Shown here piece after piece: positions 44,550-55,318 of a stretch of DNA of 64,000 nt. The position numbers and the translations under genes were made by a program. The notes beneath the pieces were generated by a model. That model worked only from the letters and a program-made list of their open reading frames with translations. It did no database searches and was not told where the DNA came from. Source of the stretch: Polynucleobacter sp. AP-Latsch-80-C2. Its GTDB lineage: Bacteria; Pseudomonadota; Gammaproteobacteria; Burkholderiales; Burkholderiaceae. The DNA is taken from contig NZ_JACVOY010000001.1 of the NCBI RefSeq assembly GCF_018882185.1, positions 310,001 to 374,000 of the forward strand, given 5' to 3'. Each line of letters starts with the position of its first letter. Positions within the stretch are counted from its first letter, which is position 1.

Positions 44550-47006
44550 ATGCAATTTTCTGAATCTTGGCTTCGTCAGTATGTAAACCCATCGCTCGAT
44601 AGCGATGCGTTAGGTCACGCTATGACAATGGCTGGATTAGAGGTTGAAGAGCAACATTCAGTAGCGCCGGCTTTTACTAAGATTGTGGTTGCCCAGATTC
44701 TATCTGCTGAGCAACACCCCGACGCAGATCGTTTGCGTGTTTGTAAAGTCGATGCGGGTACCGGTCAAGAATTGCAAATTGTATGCGGCGCGCCAAATGC
44801 GCGTGCTGGGATCAAAATTCCATGCGCCATGGTTGGTGCAGAGCTACCTCCTGCAGAGGCGGGTGGTAAGCCATTCATGATTAAGGTTGGAAAACTCCGC
44901 GGCGTAGAAAGCCAGGGGATGTTGTGCTCGGGTCGTGAGTTGGGCTTAGGTGATGATCACGAAGGCATCCTAGAGTTGCCTGCAGACGCTCCTATCGGTG
45001 AGGATATTCGCAAGTATCTTGATCTCGATGATCAAATATTTGTAATTAAGTTAACGCCCAATAAAGCAGACTGTCTTTCCTTAATGGGAATGGCACGAGA
45101 AGTCTCTGCAATTACCGGTGCAACGCTTTGCGCTCCACAATGGACGGTACTTGCAGTATCTATTGATGACAAACGCAAAGTTACCGTTGAGGATAAAGAT
45201 CTTTGCGGTCGTTTTGCTGGACGCGTCATTCGGGATGTTCATCCTCAGGCTAAAACGCCGGATTGGATTGTCAAACGTTTATCCCGTGCAGGACAAAGAA
45301 GTATTTCTGCATTAGTAGATCTATCCAACTATGTCATGTTGGAGATGGGGCAACCCACTCATGTATTTGATATTGATAAATTGAACGGTGATATCACGGT
45401 ACGTTGGGCGAAAGCAGGGGAAACGCTTGAACTTCTCAACGGCCAGACAGTGACATTGCAGGGCCCTGATTCTGCTGGTAAGGTGCAGGATGCTGGTGTA
45501 GTGTCAGATCAAACAGGTCCAGTAGCGCTTGCCGGAATCATGGGTGGTAATCACTGCGCCGTAAGCGATGACACTAAAAACATCTATGTTGAGGCTGCTT
45601 ACTGGCTTCCTTCAGCAATTCAAGGACGGGCGCGCCGTTTTAATTTCAGTACTGATGCAGCCCATCGTTTTGAGCGCGGAGTAGATCCGCAAGCTACGGT
45701 TACTTGCTTAGATTATTTATCCGCATTAATTCTAGAAGTCTGCGGTGGTCAAGCAGGCCCAATTGATGATCAAGTATTGAATATTCCAGAGCGTAAACCC
45801 GTTCGACTTCGTTTAGCTCGTGCCATGAAGGTTATTGGTATTCCGCTGACCAATGAGATTGTGGCTGACATATTCAAACGTCTTGATTTTGATTTCAAGC
45901 AAGAGGCCGATACCTTTATTGTGACTCCTCCGAGCTATCGTTTTGATATTGAGATCGAAGAAGATTTAATTGAAGAAGTCGCGCGTATGTACGGCTTTGA
46001 AAATATTCCAGATACTCCGCCTGTAGCAACACTCAAAATGAGTGCTAAAGCTGAAGCAAAACGTGGCGTTCATTTGTTGCGTCAGCGTCTGGCATTACAG
46101 GGTTATCAAGAAGCAGTGAACTTTGGCTTTACTGACTTAGACAGCGAAAAGCGTATAGCAGGTGCCACTGAAAAAGATGTCATTGCTGTTCTCAACCCTA
46201 TTGCTAGCCAATACGGTGTGATGCGCAGCAATTTATGGGGCGGCTTGCTGAATAACTTAAAGTCCAACCTTAATCGTGGTGCGAGCAGAGTTCGCTTATT
46301 TGAAACGGGTCGCGTATTTAAGCGTGATACCGCCGTACAAGAAGCCGATGGCAAAGTAGCTGGTTTTCATCAGCCTCAAAAAATTGGTGGCTTGGCTTAT
46401 GGTGCTTTTGTTCCTGAGCAGTGGGCTAGCGCAACGAGAGTGGTAGACTTTTTTGATGTGAAGGGCGATCTAGGGCGTGTTTTAGATCCTTTGCACTTTG
46501 TAACTGAATCTGCAAGTCATCCAGCCTTACACCCAGGACGTAGCGCGAAGGTATTCTTGATTGCCAATAAAAATCGTATTGAAGTGGGTTGGATTGGTGA
46601 ATTACATCCTGGCTTGCAACAAGCCTATGAATTGCCCCAAGCTCCGGTTTTGTTTGAATTAGATTTGGAGCCTATTCGTGAACTGGGATTGCCAGTACCT
46701 GAAGAGTTAAGTAAATTTCCTGCAGTGCATCGTGATTTAGCGCTTGTAGTGAAGCAAGACATTTCTGCGCAGGCACTGCTTGATGCAATGAATGCTAGCA
46801 AGCAAAATTTTGTACGCAATATCGAGTTATTTGATGAATTTAGGCCTAAGGCTGGTTCAAGCAGTATGGCCGACGATGAAAAGAGCCTGGCATTTAGGGT
46901 GACTTTATTGAACCCACAAGAAACATTACAAGATACCCAAATTGATGCAGTAATGGCATCTTTATTGGGCGCAGTAGAAAAAAAATGCGCAGCCCGCCTG
47001 CGCTAG
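44550..47006 (+). CDS. pheT: Phenylalanine-tRNA ligase beta subunit PheT
   Basis: 818 residues. N-terminal tRNA-binding (OB) domain (KIVVAQILSAEQHPDADRLRVCKVDAG), B3/B4 editing region, B5 domain, and C-terminal ferredoxin-like anticodon-binding domain (LSKFPAVHRDLALVVKQDISAQALLDAM). Normal length. 20 bases after pheS, so cotranscribed. Confidence 0.98.
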   Translation: MQFSESWLRQYVNPSLDSDALGHAMTMAGLEVEEQHSVAPAFTKIVVAQILSAEQHPDADRLRVCKVDAGTGQELQIVCGAPNARAGIKIPCAMVGAELPPAEAGGKPFMIKVGKLRGVESQGMLCSGRELGLGDDHEGILELPADAPIGEDIRKYLDLDDQIFVIKLTPNKADCLSLMGMAREVSAITGATLCAPQWTVLAVSIDDKRKVTVEDKDLCGRFAGRVIRDVHPQAKTPDWIVKRLSRAGQRSISALVDLSNYVMLEMGQPTHVFDIDKLNGDITVRWAKAGETLELLNGQTVTLQGPDSAGKVQDAGVVSDQTGPVALAGIMGGNHCAVSDDTKNIYVEAAYWLPSAIQGRARRFNFSTDAAHRFERGVDPQATVTCLDYLSALILEVCGGQAGPIDDQVLNIPERKPVRLRLARAMKVIGIPLTNEIVADIFKRLDFDFKQEADTFIVTPPSYRFDIEIEEDLIEEVARMYGFENIPDTPPVATLKMSAKAEAKRGVHLLRQRLALQGYQEAVNFGFTDLDSEKRIAGATEKDVIAVLNPIASQYGVMRSNLWGGLLNNLKSNLNRGASRVRLFETGRVFKRDTAVQEADGKVAGFHQPQKIGGLAYGAFVPEQWASATRVVDFFDVKGDLGRVLDPLHFVTESASHPALHPGRSAKVFLIANKNRIEVGWIGELHPGLQQAYELPQAPVLFELDLEPIRELGLPVPEELSKFPAVHRDLALVVKQDISAQALLDAMNASKQNFVRNIELFDEFRPKAGSSSMADDEKSLAFRVTLLNPQETLQDTQIDAVMASLLGAVEKKCAARLR

Positions 47007-47053
47007 GTTTAGTATTAGTCAAATATTAGAAAAACAGCCATAAGAGAATCAGC

Positions 47054-47377
47054 ATGAGCGACTTAAACATCAGCGATACCGTTACGAAGAATGAGCTATC
47101 AGAGGCGCTCTTTGACCAGGTCGGTTTGAATAAGCGTGAAGCGAAGGATATGATCGATGCATTCTTTGATCGCATCGGCCATTCTTTAGAGGCTGGCGTT
47201 GAAGTTAAGATATCGGGCTTCGGAAATTTCCAGTTGCGCAATAAATCGGCCCGTCCTGGTCGAAACCCAAAAACAGGTCAAATGATTCCGATTGCAGCCA
47301 GACGGGTAGTTACATTTCATGCCAGTCAAAAGCTAAAAGATGTAGTGGAGTCGCATGCTCGAGAAAACCGAGTTTGA
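47054..47377 (+). CDS. ihfA: Integration host factor subunit alpha
   Basis: DNA-bending HU/IHF-family protein (107 residues): [30 protein letters not shown], then [29 protein letters not shown] with the intercalating arm proline and [14 protein letters not shown]. The pheT-ihfA order is conserved in proteobacteria. The 3' end overlaps the MerR gene by 23 bases. IhfB is not in this window. Confidence 0.97.
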   Translation: MSDLNISDTVTKNELSEALFDQVGLNKREAKDMIDAFFDRIGHSLEAGVEVKISGFGNFQLRNKSARPGRNPKTGQMIPIAARRVVTFHASQKLKDVVESHARENRV

Positions 47378-47705
47378 GGCTAGCTCAGCGTTGCTGAGCT
47401 CTCAACTTCCTCCTATACCTGCTAAGCGTTACTTCACTATCGGTGAGGTAGCCGATCTTTGCGGTGTCCGCTCTCATGTCTTACGTTACTGGGAGCAAGA
47501 GTTTTCACAGCTCAATCCGCAAAAACGTCGTGGCAACCGCCGCTACTATCAGCACCATGAAGTGGTATTAATTCGCAAGATTAGAGCGCTTCTTTATGAA
47601 GAAGGCTTTACGATCAGCGGCGCTAGAAATCGTCTTGAAGAGGCTCGTGGTGAGCTGAAGTTACGTGACGAGTTGCAGGCCGTGCTGAACATTCTCTCCA
47701 AATAG
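47355..47705 (+). CDS. MerR-family transcriptional regulator
   Basis: 116 residues with an N-terminal winged helix: [55 protein letters not shown] in pieces. A dimerisation helix ([14 protein letters not shown]) and a short tail follow. It lacks the C-terminal ligand domain of larger MerR proteins. ATG 47355 lies inside ihfA. The ihfA-merR linkage is common in proteobacteria but the target is unknown. Confidence 0.9.
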   Translation: MLEKTEFEASSALLSSQLPPIPAKRYFTIGEVADLCGVRSHVLRYWEQEFSQLNPQKRRGNRRYYQHHEVVLIRKIRALLYEEGFTISGARNRLEEARGELKLRDELQAVLNILSK

Positions 47706-47730
47706 TTACTGATACAATTTTGTCTTTCGT

Positions 47731-47807
<77 letters not shown>

Positions 47808-47843
47808 TACATTTCTTTCTACCTCCATTTATTTCGAGTTTTT

Positions 47844-48254
47844 ATGACAGCTAAACAAAAACCCACTGAGTATTTTGGTTTGACGATCCCATTCTTGGAT
47901 CACCTAAAGGTTATTCCAGAGTTCGCTGAAAATGGAAAATCACGCATTAGTCTTGAGATGATGCCTGAGCATGAGAATAGCTTTGGCGTTGCGCATGGCG
48001 GTGTCATCATGACCTTATTAGACTTTGCGATGGCCGCTGCTGCCCGCAGTTGCGTGAATCACCCATTGGGGGCCATCACAATTGATATGACGGTGAGTTT
48101 TCTGCGCCCGAGTATCGGAAAAATTGCTGTAGAAGGTCTCGTATTGAAGTCCGGTAAGACGATTAATTATTGTGAAGCCGTGGTTTTGAATGAAGCCGGC
48201 GAGATAACCGCGAAATCTAGCGGTACTTTTGTACTGGGAAAGCAGGGTGCGTAA
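47844..48254 (+). CDS. PaaI-like hotdog thioesterase
   Basis: 136 residues: ENSFGVAHGGVIMTLLDFAMAAAARS carries the HGG motif of PaaI/YdiI-type thioesterases, followed by GAITIDMTVSFLRPSIGKIAVEGLVLKSGKTINYCEA in pieces. The frame is open upstream into the tRNA, but ATG 47844 is the real start. Substrate unknown (phenylacetyl-CoA-like or housekeeping CoA thioester). Confidence 0.88.
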   Translation: MTAKQKPTEYFGLTIPFLDHLKVIPEFAENGKSRISLEMMPEHENSFGVAHGGVIMTLLDFAMAAAARSCVNHPLGAITIDMTVSFLRPSIGKIAVEGLVLKSGKTINYCEAVVLNEAGEITAKSSGTFVLGKQGA

Positions 48255-48426
48255 TAATTTAATATAGTATTTATAACGAATATATTATTAATACTAAATT
48301 ATTATCATATTAAATAATGGTATATAGCAATATATTGCTTGGTTAATAAATTTATATATAATTAACCTTAGAAATAGCGAAATAAAACCTATTTCTAATA
48401 ACCTGTTATTTGGAGAATATGAGTAT
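48255..48426 (+). promoter_or_regulatory. Extremely AT-rich promoter region of the H-NS gene with three stacked inverted repeats
   Basis: 172 bases, roughly 17 percent G+C by my count, far below the surroundings. Inverted repeats: AGCAATATATTGCT at 48326-48339 (perfect 14-bp palindrome); GGTTAAT / ATTAACC at 48341-48347 and 48361-48367; TTAGAAATAG / CTATTTCTAA at 48368-48377 and 48389-48398 (perfect 10-bp arms). H-NS proteins prefer such DNA, so negative autoregulation is inferred. The -10/-35 cannot be chosen confidently among many TA-rich candidates. Confidence 0.75.
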
Positions 48427-48711
48427 ATGGCTTCTTATAAAGAGCTTTTAGCCCAGCGCGAGCAGTTAGATAGACAAATTAAAGAAGCAATTGCGCTCGA
48501 AAAAGCGGATGGCATTGCAAAGGCCAAGCTGATTATTGAGCAGTATCACTTAACGGCATCAGACCTGTTTAGTCGTAAAGTAGGGGCGCGCGCTAGCGGT
48601 GGTAAGGTTGCGCCAAAATACCGCAATCCAGCTACCGGTGAAACTTGGACTGGTCGTGGTAAGGCGCCAAAGTGGATAGAAGGTAGAGATCGTAATAGCT
48701 ATTTTATCTAA
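48427..48711 (+). CDS. H-NS family nucleoid-associated protein
   Basis: 94 residues. N-terminal coiled-coil oligomerisation region (YKELLAQREQLDRQIKEAIALEKADGIAKAKLIIEQY in two stretches) and C-terminal DNA-binding motif KYRNPATGETWTGRGKAPKWI, the short betaproteobacterial H-NS form. It silences AT-rich DNA. GGAG lies 11 bases before the ATG; an out-of-frame ATG at 48419 opens only ten codons. It ends at a strong bidirectional terminator. Confidence 0.94.
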   Translation: MASYKELLAQREQLDRQIKEAIALEKADGIAKAKLIIEQYHLTASDLFSRKVGARASGGKVAPKYRNPATGETWTGRGKAPKWIEGRDRNSYFI

Positions 48712-48735
48712 GTAATTGATTTAATGAGATAAATT

Positions 48736-48764
48736 AAAAAGGCCGCTATCTTAGCGGCCTTTTT
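48736..48764. terminator. Bidirectional intrinsic terminator
   Basis: AAAAA-GGCCGCTA-TCT-TAGCGGCC-TTTTT: perfect 8-bp GC-rich stem flanked by A and T runs. It serves both the H-NS gene (plus) and the convergent regulator gene ending at 48766 (minus). Confidence 0.92.
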
Positions 48765-48765
48765 G

Positions 48766-49461
48766 CTATAAACACTTCCTGGCTAAGGCCTCGACAAAAA
48801 TGGGTTCTAACAGCTCATGACGACTCCGATAGCTCCAAGATGGATCTTGCTCTGGATTCGTTGCTGGATAGCCAACAATATGCGGATTAAGCTCAATAAG
48901 TCCATTTTCAAGCTCTTTTTTGATGCTTTCGGATAGTGTGGCTCTGCTGCTATTTTCATCTACCAGGCTAACTACTCCAGGATGGAGTTTGATAAAACCT
49001 TCATCTACTAAGATAGGAATGCGTTGCGTGTCCTTGTTTTTGCTCAAATAATGGATTAGGTGGACTTGCTCTACAGGGGGTATGAGGGCATCTAGGAAGA
49101 TTAAGTCAGGCGCAATGGCAACTGCCTTCATCAAGCCTTCCAAGCTATCCATGGCCACCTCCATTTCAACCTTGAGTTGCCAATCTTGAGTTGATTCCAG
49201 TAATTCTTGACTATTTTCAGCCCTTCTGAATATCCCGAGGGCAATGCAGTTCTGGGTCGTTTTTTGACGCATTGCACGTTTTCTTCTTTGGAGCTGCTGA
49301 TCTAGTGAGCTTGCCAGTATTCGCCTATGGCCCCCGCGGGTTTTCCAGGCGATTAATTCACCTAGCTCTACCATTTTCTGTACTGTCCCTAGCGATACTT
49401 GCAAAACCTTTGCGCTTTGCCTTGTGCTGAGATATTCCATATCTGGGGTAATCGTTTTCAT
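48766..49461 (-). CDS. Helix-turn-helix (excisionase/MerR-like) regulator with degenerate receiver domain
   Basis: 231 residues. Residues 9-50 form an excisionase-type HTH (YLSTRQSAKVLQVSLGTVQKMVELGEL, then GGHRRI). Residues about 70-190 resemble a response-regulator receiver: the acceptor-like D124 is in PDLIFLDALIPP. However, the first strand (NCIALGIFRRAEN) lacks the usual acidic pair, so it may not be phosphorylated. The C-terminus is not recognised. Start 49461 has AAGGGAAAT before ATG. Divergent from the 2-oxoglutarate dehydrogenase operon, so it might regulate it; this is inference. Confidence 0.78.
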   Translation of the reverse strand: MKTITPDMEYLSTRQSAKVLQVSLGTVQKMVELGELIAWKTRGGHRRILASSLDQQLQRRKRAMRQKTTQNCIALGIFRRAENSQELLESTQDWQLKVEMEVAMDSLEGLMKAVAIAPDLIFLDALIPPVEQVHLIHYLSKNKDTQRIPILVDEGFIKLHPGVVSLVDENSSRATLSESIKKELENGLIELNPHIVGYPATNPEQDPSWSYRSRHELLEPIFVEALARKCL

Positions 49462-49761
49462 ATTTCCCTTATTTTCATTAATCCAATTGAAGATTTAGAG
49501 AATAAGAATCAAATTTGTTTGAATCTGTCGGTCAATATTGAAAGCTCGGTAGGAAAATTCTTATTAATCTCCTATTTCTAAGGAATTACCCCCAAATCAA
49601 GAGAAATCAGGGAAAGCCCTTTATAAATCAATGGTTAATCGTGTTAAATTACTAGACTAGTAACAGTATTTGCACAGAGCAATTCGTGAAGCGGTACAGC
49701 CGTATAGCGGATGGTTATAACCACAGTTTTTATTCGGGAAACCCGATGAAAGGTGAGCATC
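49462..49761 (+). promoter_or_regulatory. Promoter/leader region of the sucAB-lpd operon with two palindromes
   Basis: 300 bases between divergent genes. It holds the near-perfect 15-bp palindrome TTACTAG-A-CTAGTAA at 49649-49663 and the 12-bp palindrome TGGTTATAACCA at 49712-49723. The ribosome site AAAGGTGA precedes the sucA start. No coding sequence or small RNA is convincing. Promoter boxes could not be fixed by eye. Confidence 0.5.
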
Positions 49762-52617
49762 ATGATGCAGGACCAAAGAGATAACTCGTATCTCTTCGGC
49801 GGAAACGCCCCTTACGTAGAAGAACTCTACGAATCCTACTTGCACGATCCGACTTCAGTTGAAGCGCATTGGCGAGATTATTTTGATAACGTTAAACAAG
49901 TCCCTGCGGTCGACGGTTCCTCTCGAACTGATATTGCCCACGGACCGATTGTTGCGTCATTTGCTGAGCGCGCAAAGCAAGGCCCTATCAGAACTATTTC
50001 TGATTCGGCTGACTCAGAAATGGGGCGCAAGCGCGTTGCAGTCCAGCAATTAATTGCCGCGTACCGAAACGTTGGTAATCGCTGGGCAGATATAGATCCT
50101 TTAAAGCGTACGGAACGCCAGGATATTCCTGAGCTCGATCCCGCTTTCTACGGATTTAGTGATGCCGATATGGATATCGTCTTCAACACCAGCAATACAT
50201 TCTTTGGCAAGTCAGAGATGACTTTGCGTGATTTGCTCCAAGCATTGCGTGAAACCTATTGCGGCACGATTGGTGCCGAGTTCATGTTTATCGCGGACCA
50301 AAAGATTAAGAAGTGGTGGCAAGAAAAATTAGAGTCCATTCGCTCAACCCCAAGCTTTAATGTGGATGAGAAGCGTCAGATTCTGGACCGCGTTACTGCG
50401 GCAGAGGGTTTAGAGCGCTATCTCCAAGCTAAATATGTTGGGCAGAAGCGTTTCTCCCTCGAGGGTGGTGAAAGCTTTATTGCCTGTATGGATGAACTTA
50501 TTCGTGAGGCTGGCTCAAAAGGCGTCCAAGAGATTGTGATTGGTATGGCCCATCGTGGTCGTCTTAACGTTTTGGTGAATACTTTGGGCAAAATGCCTAA
50601 AGATCTGTTTGCTGAGTTTGAGCATAAGGGTCCTGAGACATTGCCTGCAGGCGATGTTAAATATCACCAAGGTTTCTCTAGCGATATTTCTACGCCAGCT
50701 GGTCCAGTACATCTGTCCCTGGCATTTAACCCTTCCCATTTAGAAATCGTGAACCCGGTAGTTGAAGGTTCTGCACGTGCACGTATGGAACGTCGCGGCG
50801 ATTTATTGGGTGAGCAGGTATTGCCAGTTCTAGTACACGGTGACGCGGCGATCGCTGGTCAAGGTGTGATGCAAGAAACTTTGGCGATGTCAGAGGTGCG
50901 CGGCTACTCCACTGGCGGCACCTTCCACATTGTGATTAACAACCAGATTGGTTTTACGACCTCTGATCCACGTGACTTGCGTTCAAGCTTGTATTGCACC
51001 GACATCATGAAGATTGTTGATGCGCCTGTCTTGCATGTGAATGGTGATGATCCCGAAGCGGTTGTCTTGGCAACCAAATTGGCCATTGAGTTCCGTACCA
51101 AGTTTCATAAAGATGTGGCAGTGGATATTGTCTGTTTCCGCAAGCTCGGTCATAACGAGCAAGATTCACCAGCGATGACTCAGCCTTTAATGTACAAAAT
51201 CATTGCAGAGCATCCTGGAACTCGAAAGGTGTATGCCGATAAGTTAGAAACGCAAGGCGTTCTTCCAGCAGGCACTGGCGATTTGATGGTGAAGGAATAC
51301 CGCGCCGCTATGGATGAAGGTAAGCAAACTTCTGATCCAGTGCTTAGCAACTTCAAAGGAAAGTTTGCAGTAGATTGGTCTCCATTCTTAAATAAGAAGT
51401 GGACTGATGAAGCAGATACGGCTATTCCGCTGACTGAGTGGAAGCGCTTGGCAGAAAAGATTTCTACGATTCCAGACAATTTCAAAGCTCACCAATTGGT
51501 GGAGAAGGTCTATAAAGACCGTGCAGCTATGGGCCGTGGTGAAGTCAATATTGACTGGGGCATGGGTGAACATATGGCTTTCGCATCCTTAGTTGCTAGC
51601 GGCTACCCAGTTCGCTTATCTGGTGAGGATAGTGGTCGCGGCACCTTTACACATCGTCACTCAGTGTTGCACGATCAAAATCGTGAGAAGTGGGATACCG
51701 GTACTTACACTCCGCTCCAGCATGTCACCAAAGATCAAGCACCATTTGTGGTGATTGACTCCATTCTTTCTGAAGAAGCAGTCCTTGGATTCGAGTATGG
51801 TTATGCCGCAGCTGAGCCAAACACGCTGACTATTTGGGAAGCGCAGTTTGGTGACTTTGCCAACGGCGCACAGGTTGTCATCGACCAATTTATCGCTTCA
51901 GGCGAAGTAAAGTGGGGTCGTGCAAATGGCTTAGTGATGATGTTGCCACACGGATATGAGGGTCAAGGCCCAGAGCATTCATCAGCGCGTCTTGAGCGTT
52001 TTATGCAGTTATGCGCTGACACCAACATGCAGGTGATTCAGCCAACTAGTGCGTCGCAGATCTTCCACGTTCTCCGTCGTCAGATGATTCGCCAATTCCG
52101 CAAGCCATTGATTTTGTTTACGCCGAAATCACTGCTGCGTAACAAAGAGGCTGCATCACCATTGTCTGAATTTACTAAGGGTGGATTCCTGACTGTAATT
52201 GGTGAGCGCGATGAGTCTCTCGATGCGAAGAAGGTTACTCGCTTAGTTATCTGTTCGGGTAAGGTTTATTACGATTTGGTAAAAGCCCGTACCGAGAAGA
52301 AGATTGAAGATGCTGCGATTATTCGTTTGGAGCAGCTCTATCCATTCCCACACAAGGCGCTTGCGACTGAATTAAAGAAATATCCAAAGTTGGAAGAAAT
52401 TGTTTGGTGTCAAGATGAGCCACAAAACCAAGGTGCTTGGTTCTTCGTTCAGCACAATATTTTGGAAGGCATGTCTGATGGCATGAAGTTGGGTTATGCA
52501 GGTCGCCCAGCATCAGCGTCTCCGGCTTGTGGTTACGCTCATTTGCACCAAGAGCAGCAGAAGTCTTTGCTTACTGCCGCGTTTGCCAAACTTAAAGGTT
52601 ACGTGATTACGAAATAA
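49762..52617 (+). CDS. sucA: 2-oxoglutarate dehydrogenase E1 component SucA
   Basis: Thiamine-diphosphate decarboxylase of the TCA cycle. N-terminal E2-binding region ([32 protein letters not shown] in two stretches), E1 core with [41 protein letters not shown] and the C-terminal transketolase-like part ([20 protein letters not shown]). ATG 49762 is chosen over GTG 49753 from spacing to AAAGGTG. About 951 residues, standard. Confidence 0.97.
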   Translation: MMQDQRDNSYLFGGNAPYVEELYESYLHDPTSVEAHWRDYFDNVKQVPAVDGSSRTDIAHGPIVASFAERAKQGPIRTISDSADSEMGRKRVAVQQLIAAYRNVGNRWADIDPLKRTERQDIPELDPAFYGFSDADMDIVFNTSNTFFGKSEMTLRDLLQALRETYCGTIGAEFMFIADQKIKKWWQEKLESIRSTPSFNVDEKRQILDRVTAAEGLERYLQAKYVGQKRFSLEGGESFIACMDELIREAGSKGVQEIVIGMAHRGRLNVLVNTLGKMPKDLFAEFEHKGPETLPAGDVKYHQGFSSDISTPAGPVHLSLAFNPSHLEIVNPVVEGSARARMERRGDLLGEQVLPVLVHGDAAIAGQGVMQETLAMSEVRGYSTGGTFHIVINNQIGFTTSDPRDLRSSLYCTDIMKIVDAPVLHVNGDDPEAVVLATKLAIEFRTKFHKDVAVDIVCFRKLGHNEQDSPAMTQPLMYKIIAEHPGTRKVYADKLETQGVLPAGTGDLMVKEYRAAMDEGKQTSDPVLSNFKGKFAVDWSPFLNKKWTDEADTAIPLTEWKRLAEKISTIPDNFKAHQLVEKVYKDRAAMGRGEVNIDWGMGEHMAFASLVASGYPVRLSGEDSGRGTFTHRHSVLHDQNREKWDTGTYTPLQHVTKDQAPFVVIDSILSEEAVLGFEYGYAAAEPNTLTIWEAQFGDFANGAQVVIDQFIASGEVKWGRANGLVMMLPHGYEGQGPEHSSARLERFMQLCADTNMQVIQPTSASQIFHVLRRQMIRQFRKPLILFTPKSLLRNKEAASPLSEFTKGGFLTVIGERDESLDAKKVTRLVICSGKVYYDLVKARTEKKIEDAAIIRLEQLYPFPHKALATELKKYPKLEEIVWCQDEPQNQGAWFFVQHNILEGMSDGMKLGYAGRPASASPACGYAHLHQEQQKSLLTAAFAKLKGYVITK

Positions 52618-52657
52618 TCGTTCTCATTACTCTACATACATATCACTAGGATTAATC

Positions 52658-53869
52658 ATGGCTATTTTTGAAGTTAAAGTTCCACAACTCTCCGAATCAG
52701 TTGCTGAAGCAACTTTATTGCAGTGGAAAAAGAAAGTCGGCGACGCTGTTGGTCAAGACGAGATTTTGATTGAAATTGAAACCGACAAAGTGGTTCTGGA
52801 AGTTCCAGCACCATCTGCTGGTGTTCTAACAGAAATCGTCGTTGCAGACGGCGGTACTGTTGTTGCTGAGCAGTTAATTGCAAAGATTGATAGCACGGCT
52901 GTTGCTACCGCGGCTCCTGCTGCTGCAGCGCCGGCACCTGCCGCTGCTCCTGTAGCGGCAGCTCCAGCAAAAGCAGCTCCTGCAGCGAAGTCTGCTGGTG
53001 CAGCCGCAGCACCATCTGCTACCAAAATCCTCGCTGAGAAAAGCATCAGTGCAGATCAAGTGGCTGGTTCAGGGCGCGATGGCCGTATCACCAAGGGTGA
53101 TGCATTGAATGCGTCCGCTGGTGGTTCTAAGTCAGCAGCTTTGCCAAGTGCACCAATTCCGATGGGCGATCGTCCAGAAGAGCGCGTACCGATGAGTCGT
53201 TTACGTGCCCGTATTGCTGAGCGTTTATTAGAGTCTCAAGCAAACAATGCAATCTTGACTACATTTAATGAAGTTAACATGGGCCCTGTGATTGCTTTGC
53301 GTAACAAATATAAAGACCAGTTTGAGAATGTCCATGGCGTTAAATTAGGCTTCATGTCTTTCTTCGTTAAGGCTGCAACACATGCCCTGAAGAAATTCCC
53401 ATTGCTAAATGCTTCTGTTGATGGCAACGACATCGTTTACCACGGCTACTTTGACATTGGTATTGCTGTAAGTTCGCCACGTGGCCTGGTAGTGCCTATT
53501 TTGCGCGACGTTGATCAAATGAACTTTGCTGATATCGAGAAGAAAATTGCTGAGTTTGGCGTTAAAGCTCGCGAAGGTAAATTGTCGATTGAAGAGTTGA
53601 CTGGCGGAACATTCTCCATCTCTAACGGTGGAGTTTTCGGTTCAATGCTTTCTACTCCGATCATCAATCCACCACAGTCAGCAATCTTAGGTATTCATGC
53701 AACTAAAGACCGTGCAGTTGTTGAGAATGGTCAAGTCGTTGTTCGTCCAATTAACTACCTTGCTTTGTCCTATGATCACCGCATCATTGACGGTCGTGAG
53801 GCTGTGCTTGGCTTAGTTGCGATGAAGGATGCTTTAGAAGATCCTTCACGTCTTCTCCTTGATTTGTAA
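52658..53869 (+). CDS. sucB: 2-oxoglutarate dehydrogenase E2 (dihydrolipoyl succinyltransferase) SucB
   Basis: Core of the complex, 403 residues. Lipoyl domain with the modified lysine K44 in [11 protein letters not shown], an Ala/Pro-rich swinging linker (about residues 80-115), E3-binding domain ([28 protein letters not shown] in pieces) and acyltransferase domain ending in [16 protein letters not shown] with the catalytic His and Asp. The Ala-rich linker produces long spurious frames on the other strand. Confidence 0.98.
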   Translation: MAIFEVKVPQLSESVAEATLLQWKKKVGDAVGQDEILIEIETDKVVLEVPAPSAGVLTEIVVADGGTVVAEQLIAKIDSTAVATAAPAAAAPAPAAAPVAAAPAKAAPAAKSAGAAAAPSATKILAEKSISADQVAGSGRDGRITKGDALNASAGGSKSAALPSAPIPMGDRPEERVPMSRLRARIAERLLESQANNAILTTFNEVNMGPVIALRNKYKDQFENVHGVKLGFMSFFVKAATHALKKFPLLNASVDGNDIVYHGYFDIGIAVSSPRGLVVPILRDVDQMNFADIEKKIAEFGVKAREGKLSIEELTGGTFSISNGGVFGSMLSTPIINPPQSAILGIHATKDRAVVENGQVVVRPINYLALSYDHRIIDGREAVLGLVAMKDALEDPSRLLLDL

Positions 53870-53881
53870 GAAGGAAAGATC

Positions 53882-55318
53882 ATGAGCCAAGCTTTTGATG
53901 TACTCGTAATTGGTGGTGGCCCTGGTGGTTACATCGCCGCAATTCGTGCAGCGCAACTCGGTTTCAAAGTTGCCTGCGCTGAATCCAATTCCTTTGATGA
54001 TCCTAAGGGTGAGGTACGTTTGGGCGGTACTTGCTTAAACGTGGGCTGTATTCCTTCTAAGGCCTTGTTGGCCTCCTCTGAGGAATTCGAAAAGATCAGC
54101 CATCATGCTGCAGATCATGGTATCAAGGTTAGTGCTGTCAGCATTGATTCTAAAAAGATGATTGCCCGCAAAGATGACATCGTCACCAAAATGACGGGTG
54201 GTATTCAGTTCTTATTCCGTAAAAATAAAATTACCTTATTAAAAGGTCATGCCTCATTTGAAGGTAAGGGTGCCGACGGTTACCAGGTGAAGATTGACGG
54301 CAAGGACAAAGAAACTGTTACTGCTAAGAATGTCATTATTGCTACTGGTTCTAAGGCACGTCATTTGCCGGGTCTCACTGTAGACAATGTCTTGATTTGC
54401 GATAACGAAGGGGCTCTCAAGTTTGATTCCGTTCCGAAGAAATTGGGTGTAATTGGTGCAGGTGTGATTGGTTTGGAATTAGGCTCCGTGTGGCGTCGCC
54501 TTGGTTCAGAAGTCACTGTGCTTGAAGCCTTGCCTACATTTTTAGCTGCTTGCGATCAGGGCATTGCTAAAGAAGCGCTGAAGCTTTTTACTAAGCAAGG
54601 TTTGAACATCAATATGGGTGTGAAAATTGGTGATGTGAAGGCGGATAAGAAAGGTGTAGTGGTTAATTACACTGATAGCGCTGGTAAGGCCGCTAAATTA
54701 GAGTGTGATCGTTTAATTGTTTCTGTTGGTCGCGTACCTAATACCGATAAATTAGGGCTGGATAAGATTGGCCTTAAGGTCGATGAGAGTGGATTTATTC
54801 CGATTGATGACCATACTTGCGCCACTTCTGCGCCTGGTGTTTATGCTGTAGGCGACGTAGTACGCGGTCCAATGTTGGCCCATAAAGCGGAAGATGAGGG
54901 TGTTTTGGTTGCAGAGGTGATTGCAGGCCAGAAGCCGCATATCGATTATAACTGCATTCCTTGGGTTATCTACACTGATCCTGAAATTGCTTGGGTTGGT
55001 AAAACTGAGCAAGCACTGAAAGAGGCTGGTATTGCTTACAAAGCAGGTCAGTTCCCATTTGCAGCGAACGGTCGAGCATTAGGTATGGGTCGTGCTGATG
55101 GATTCGTCAAAATATTGGCAGATGCCAAGACTGATGAAATCTTAGGTGTTCATATCATTGGTGCAAATGCCTCTGATTTAATTGCAGAAGCGGCTGTTGC
55201 AATGGAATTCAAGGCAGCAGCAGAAGATATTGCTCGTATCTGTCATGCACATCCAAGTTTGTCTGAGGTGATGCGCGAAGCAGCATTAGCGACAGATCAA
55301 CGTGCATTAAATATGTAA
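53882..55318 (+). CDS. lpdA: Dihydrolipoyl dehydrogenase (E3)
   Basis: FAD/NAD disulfide oxidoreductase that reoxidises lipoamide for the 2-oxoglutarate complex. Redox cysteines C51 and C56 in [16 protein letters not shown] motif [21 protein letters not shown] motif [15 protein letters not shown]-terminal His-Glu in [13 protein letters not shown]. 478 residues. 12 bases after sucB, so one operon. Confidence 0.98.
   Translation: MSQAFDVLVIGGGPGGYIAAIRAAQLGFKVACAESNSFDDPKGEVRLGGTCLNVGCIPSKALLASSEEFEKISHHAADHGIKVSAVSIDSKKMIARKDDIVTKMTGGIQFLFRKNKITLLKGHASFEGKGADGYQVKIDGKDKETVTAKNVIIATGSKARHLPGLTVDNVLICDNEGALKFDSVPKKLGVIGAGVIGLELGSVWRRLGSEVTVLEALPTFLAACDQGIAKEALKLFTKQGLNINMGVKIGDVKADKKGVVVNYTDSAGKAAKLECDRLIVSVGRVPNTDKLGLDKIGLKVDESGFIPIDDHTCATSAPGVYAVGDVVRGPMLAHKAEDEGVLVAEVIAGQKPHIDYNCIPWVIYTDPEIAWVGKTEQALKEAGIAYKAGQFPFAANGRALGMGRADGFVKILADAKTDEILGVHIIGANASDLIAEAAVAMEFKAAAEDIARICHAHPSLSEVMREAALATDQRALNM

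Noticed and set aside
48419..48451. Ten-codon frame (MSIWLLIKSF) overlapping the H-NS start as an upstream regulatory peptide
   Set aside because: GGAG is only 3 bases from its ATG, it is very short, and nothing indicates translation; the AT-rich sequence makes chance frames likely.
52753..53059. Long Ala-rich minus-strand frames inside sucB
   Set aside because: They mirror the Ala/Pro linker of SucB in other frames and have no ribosome site or family resemblance.
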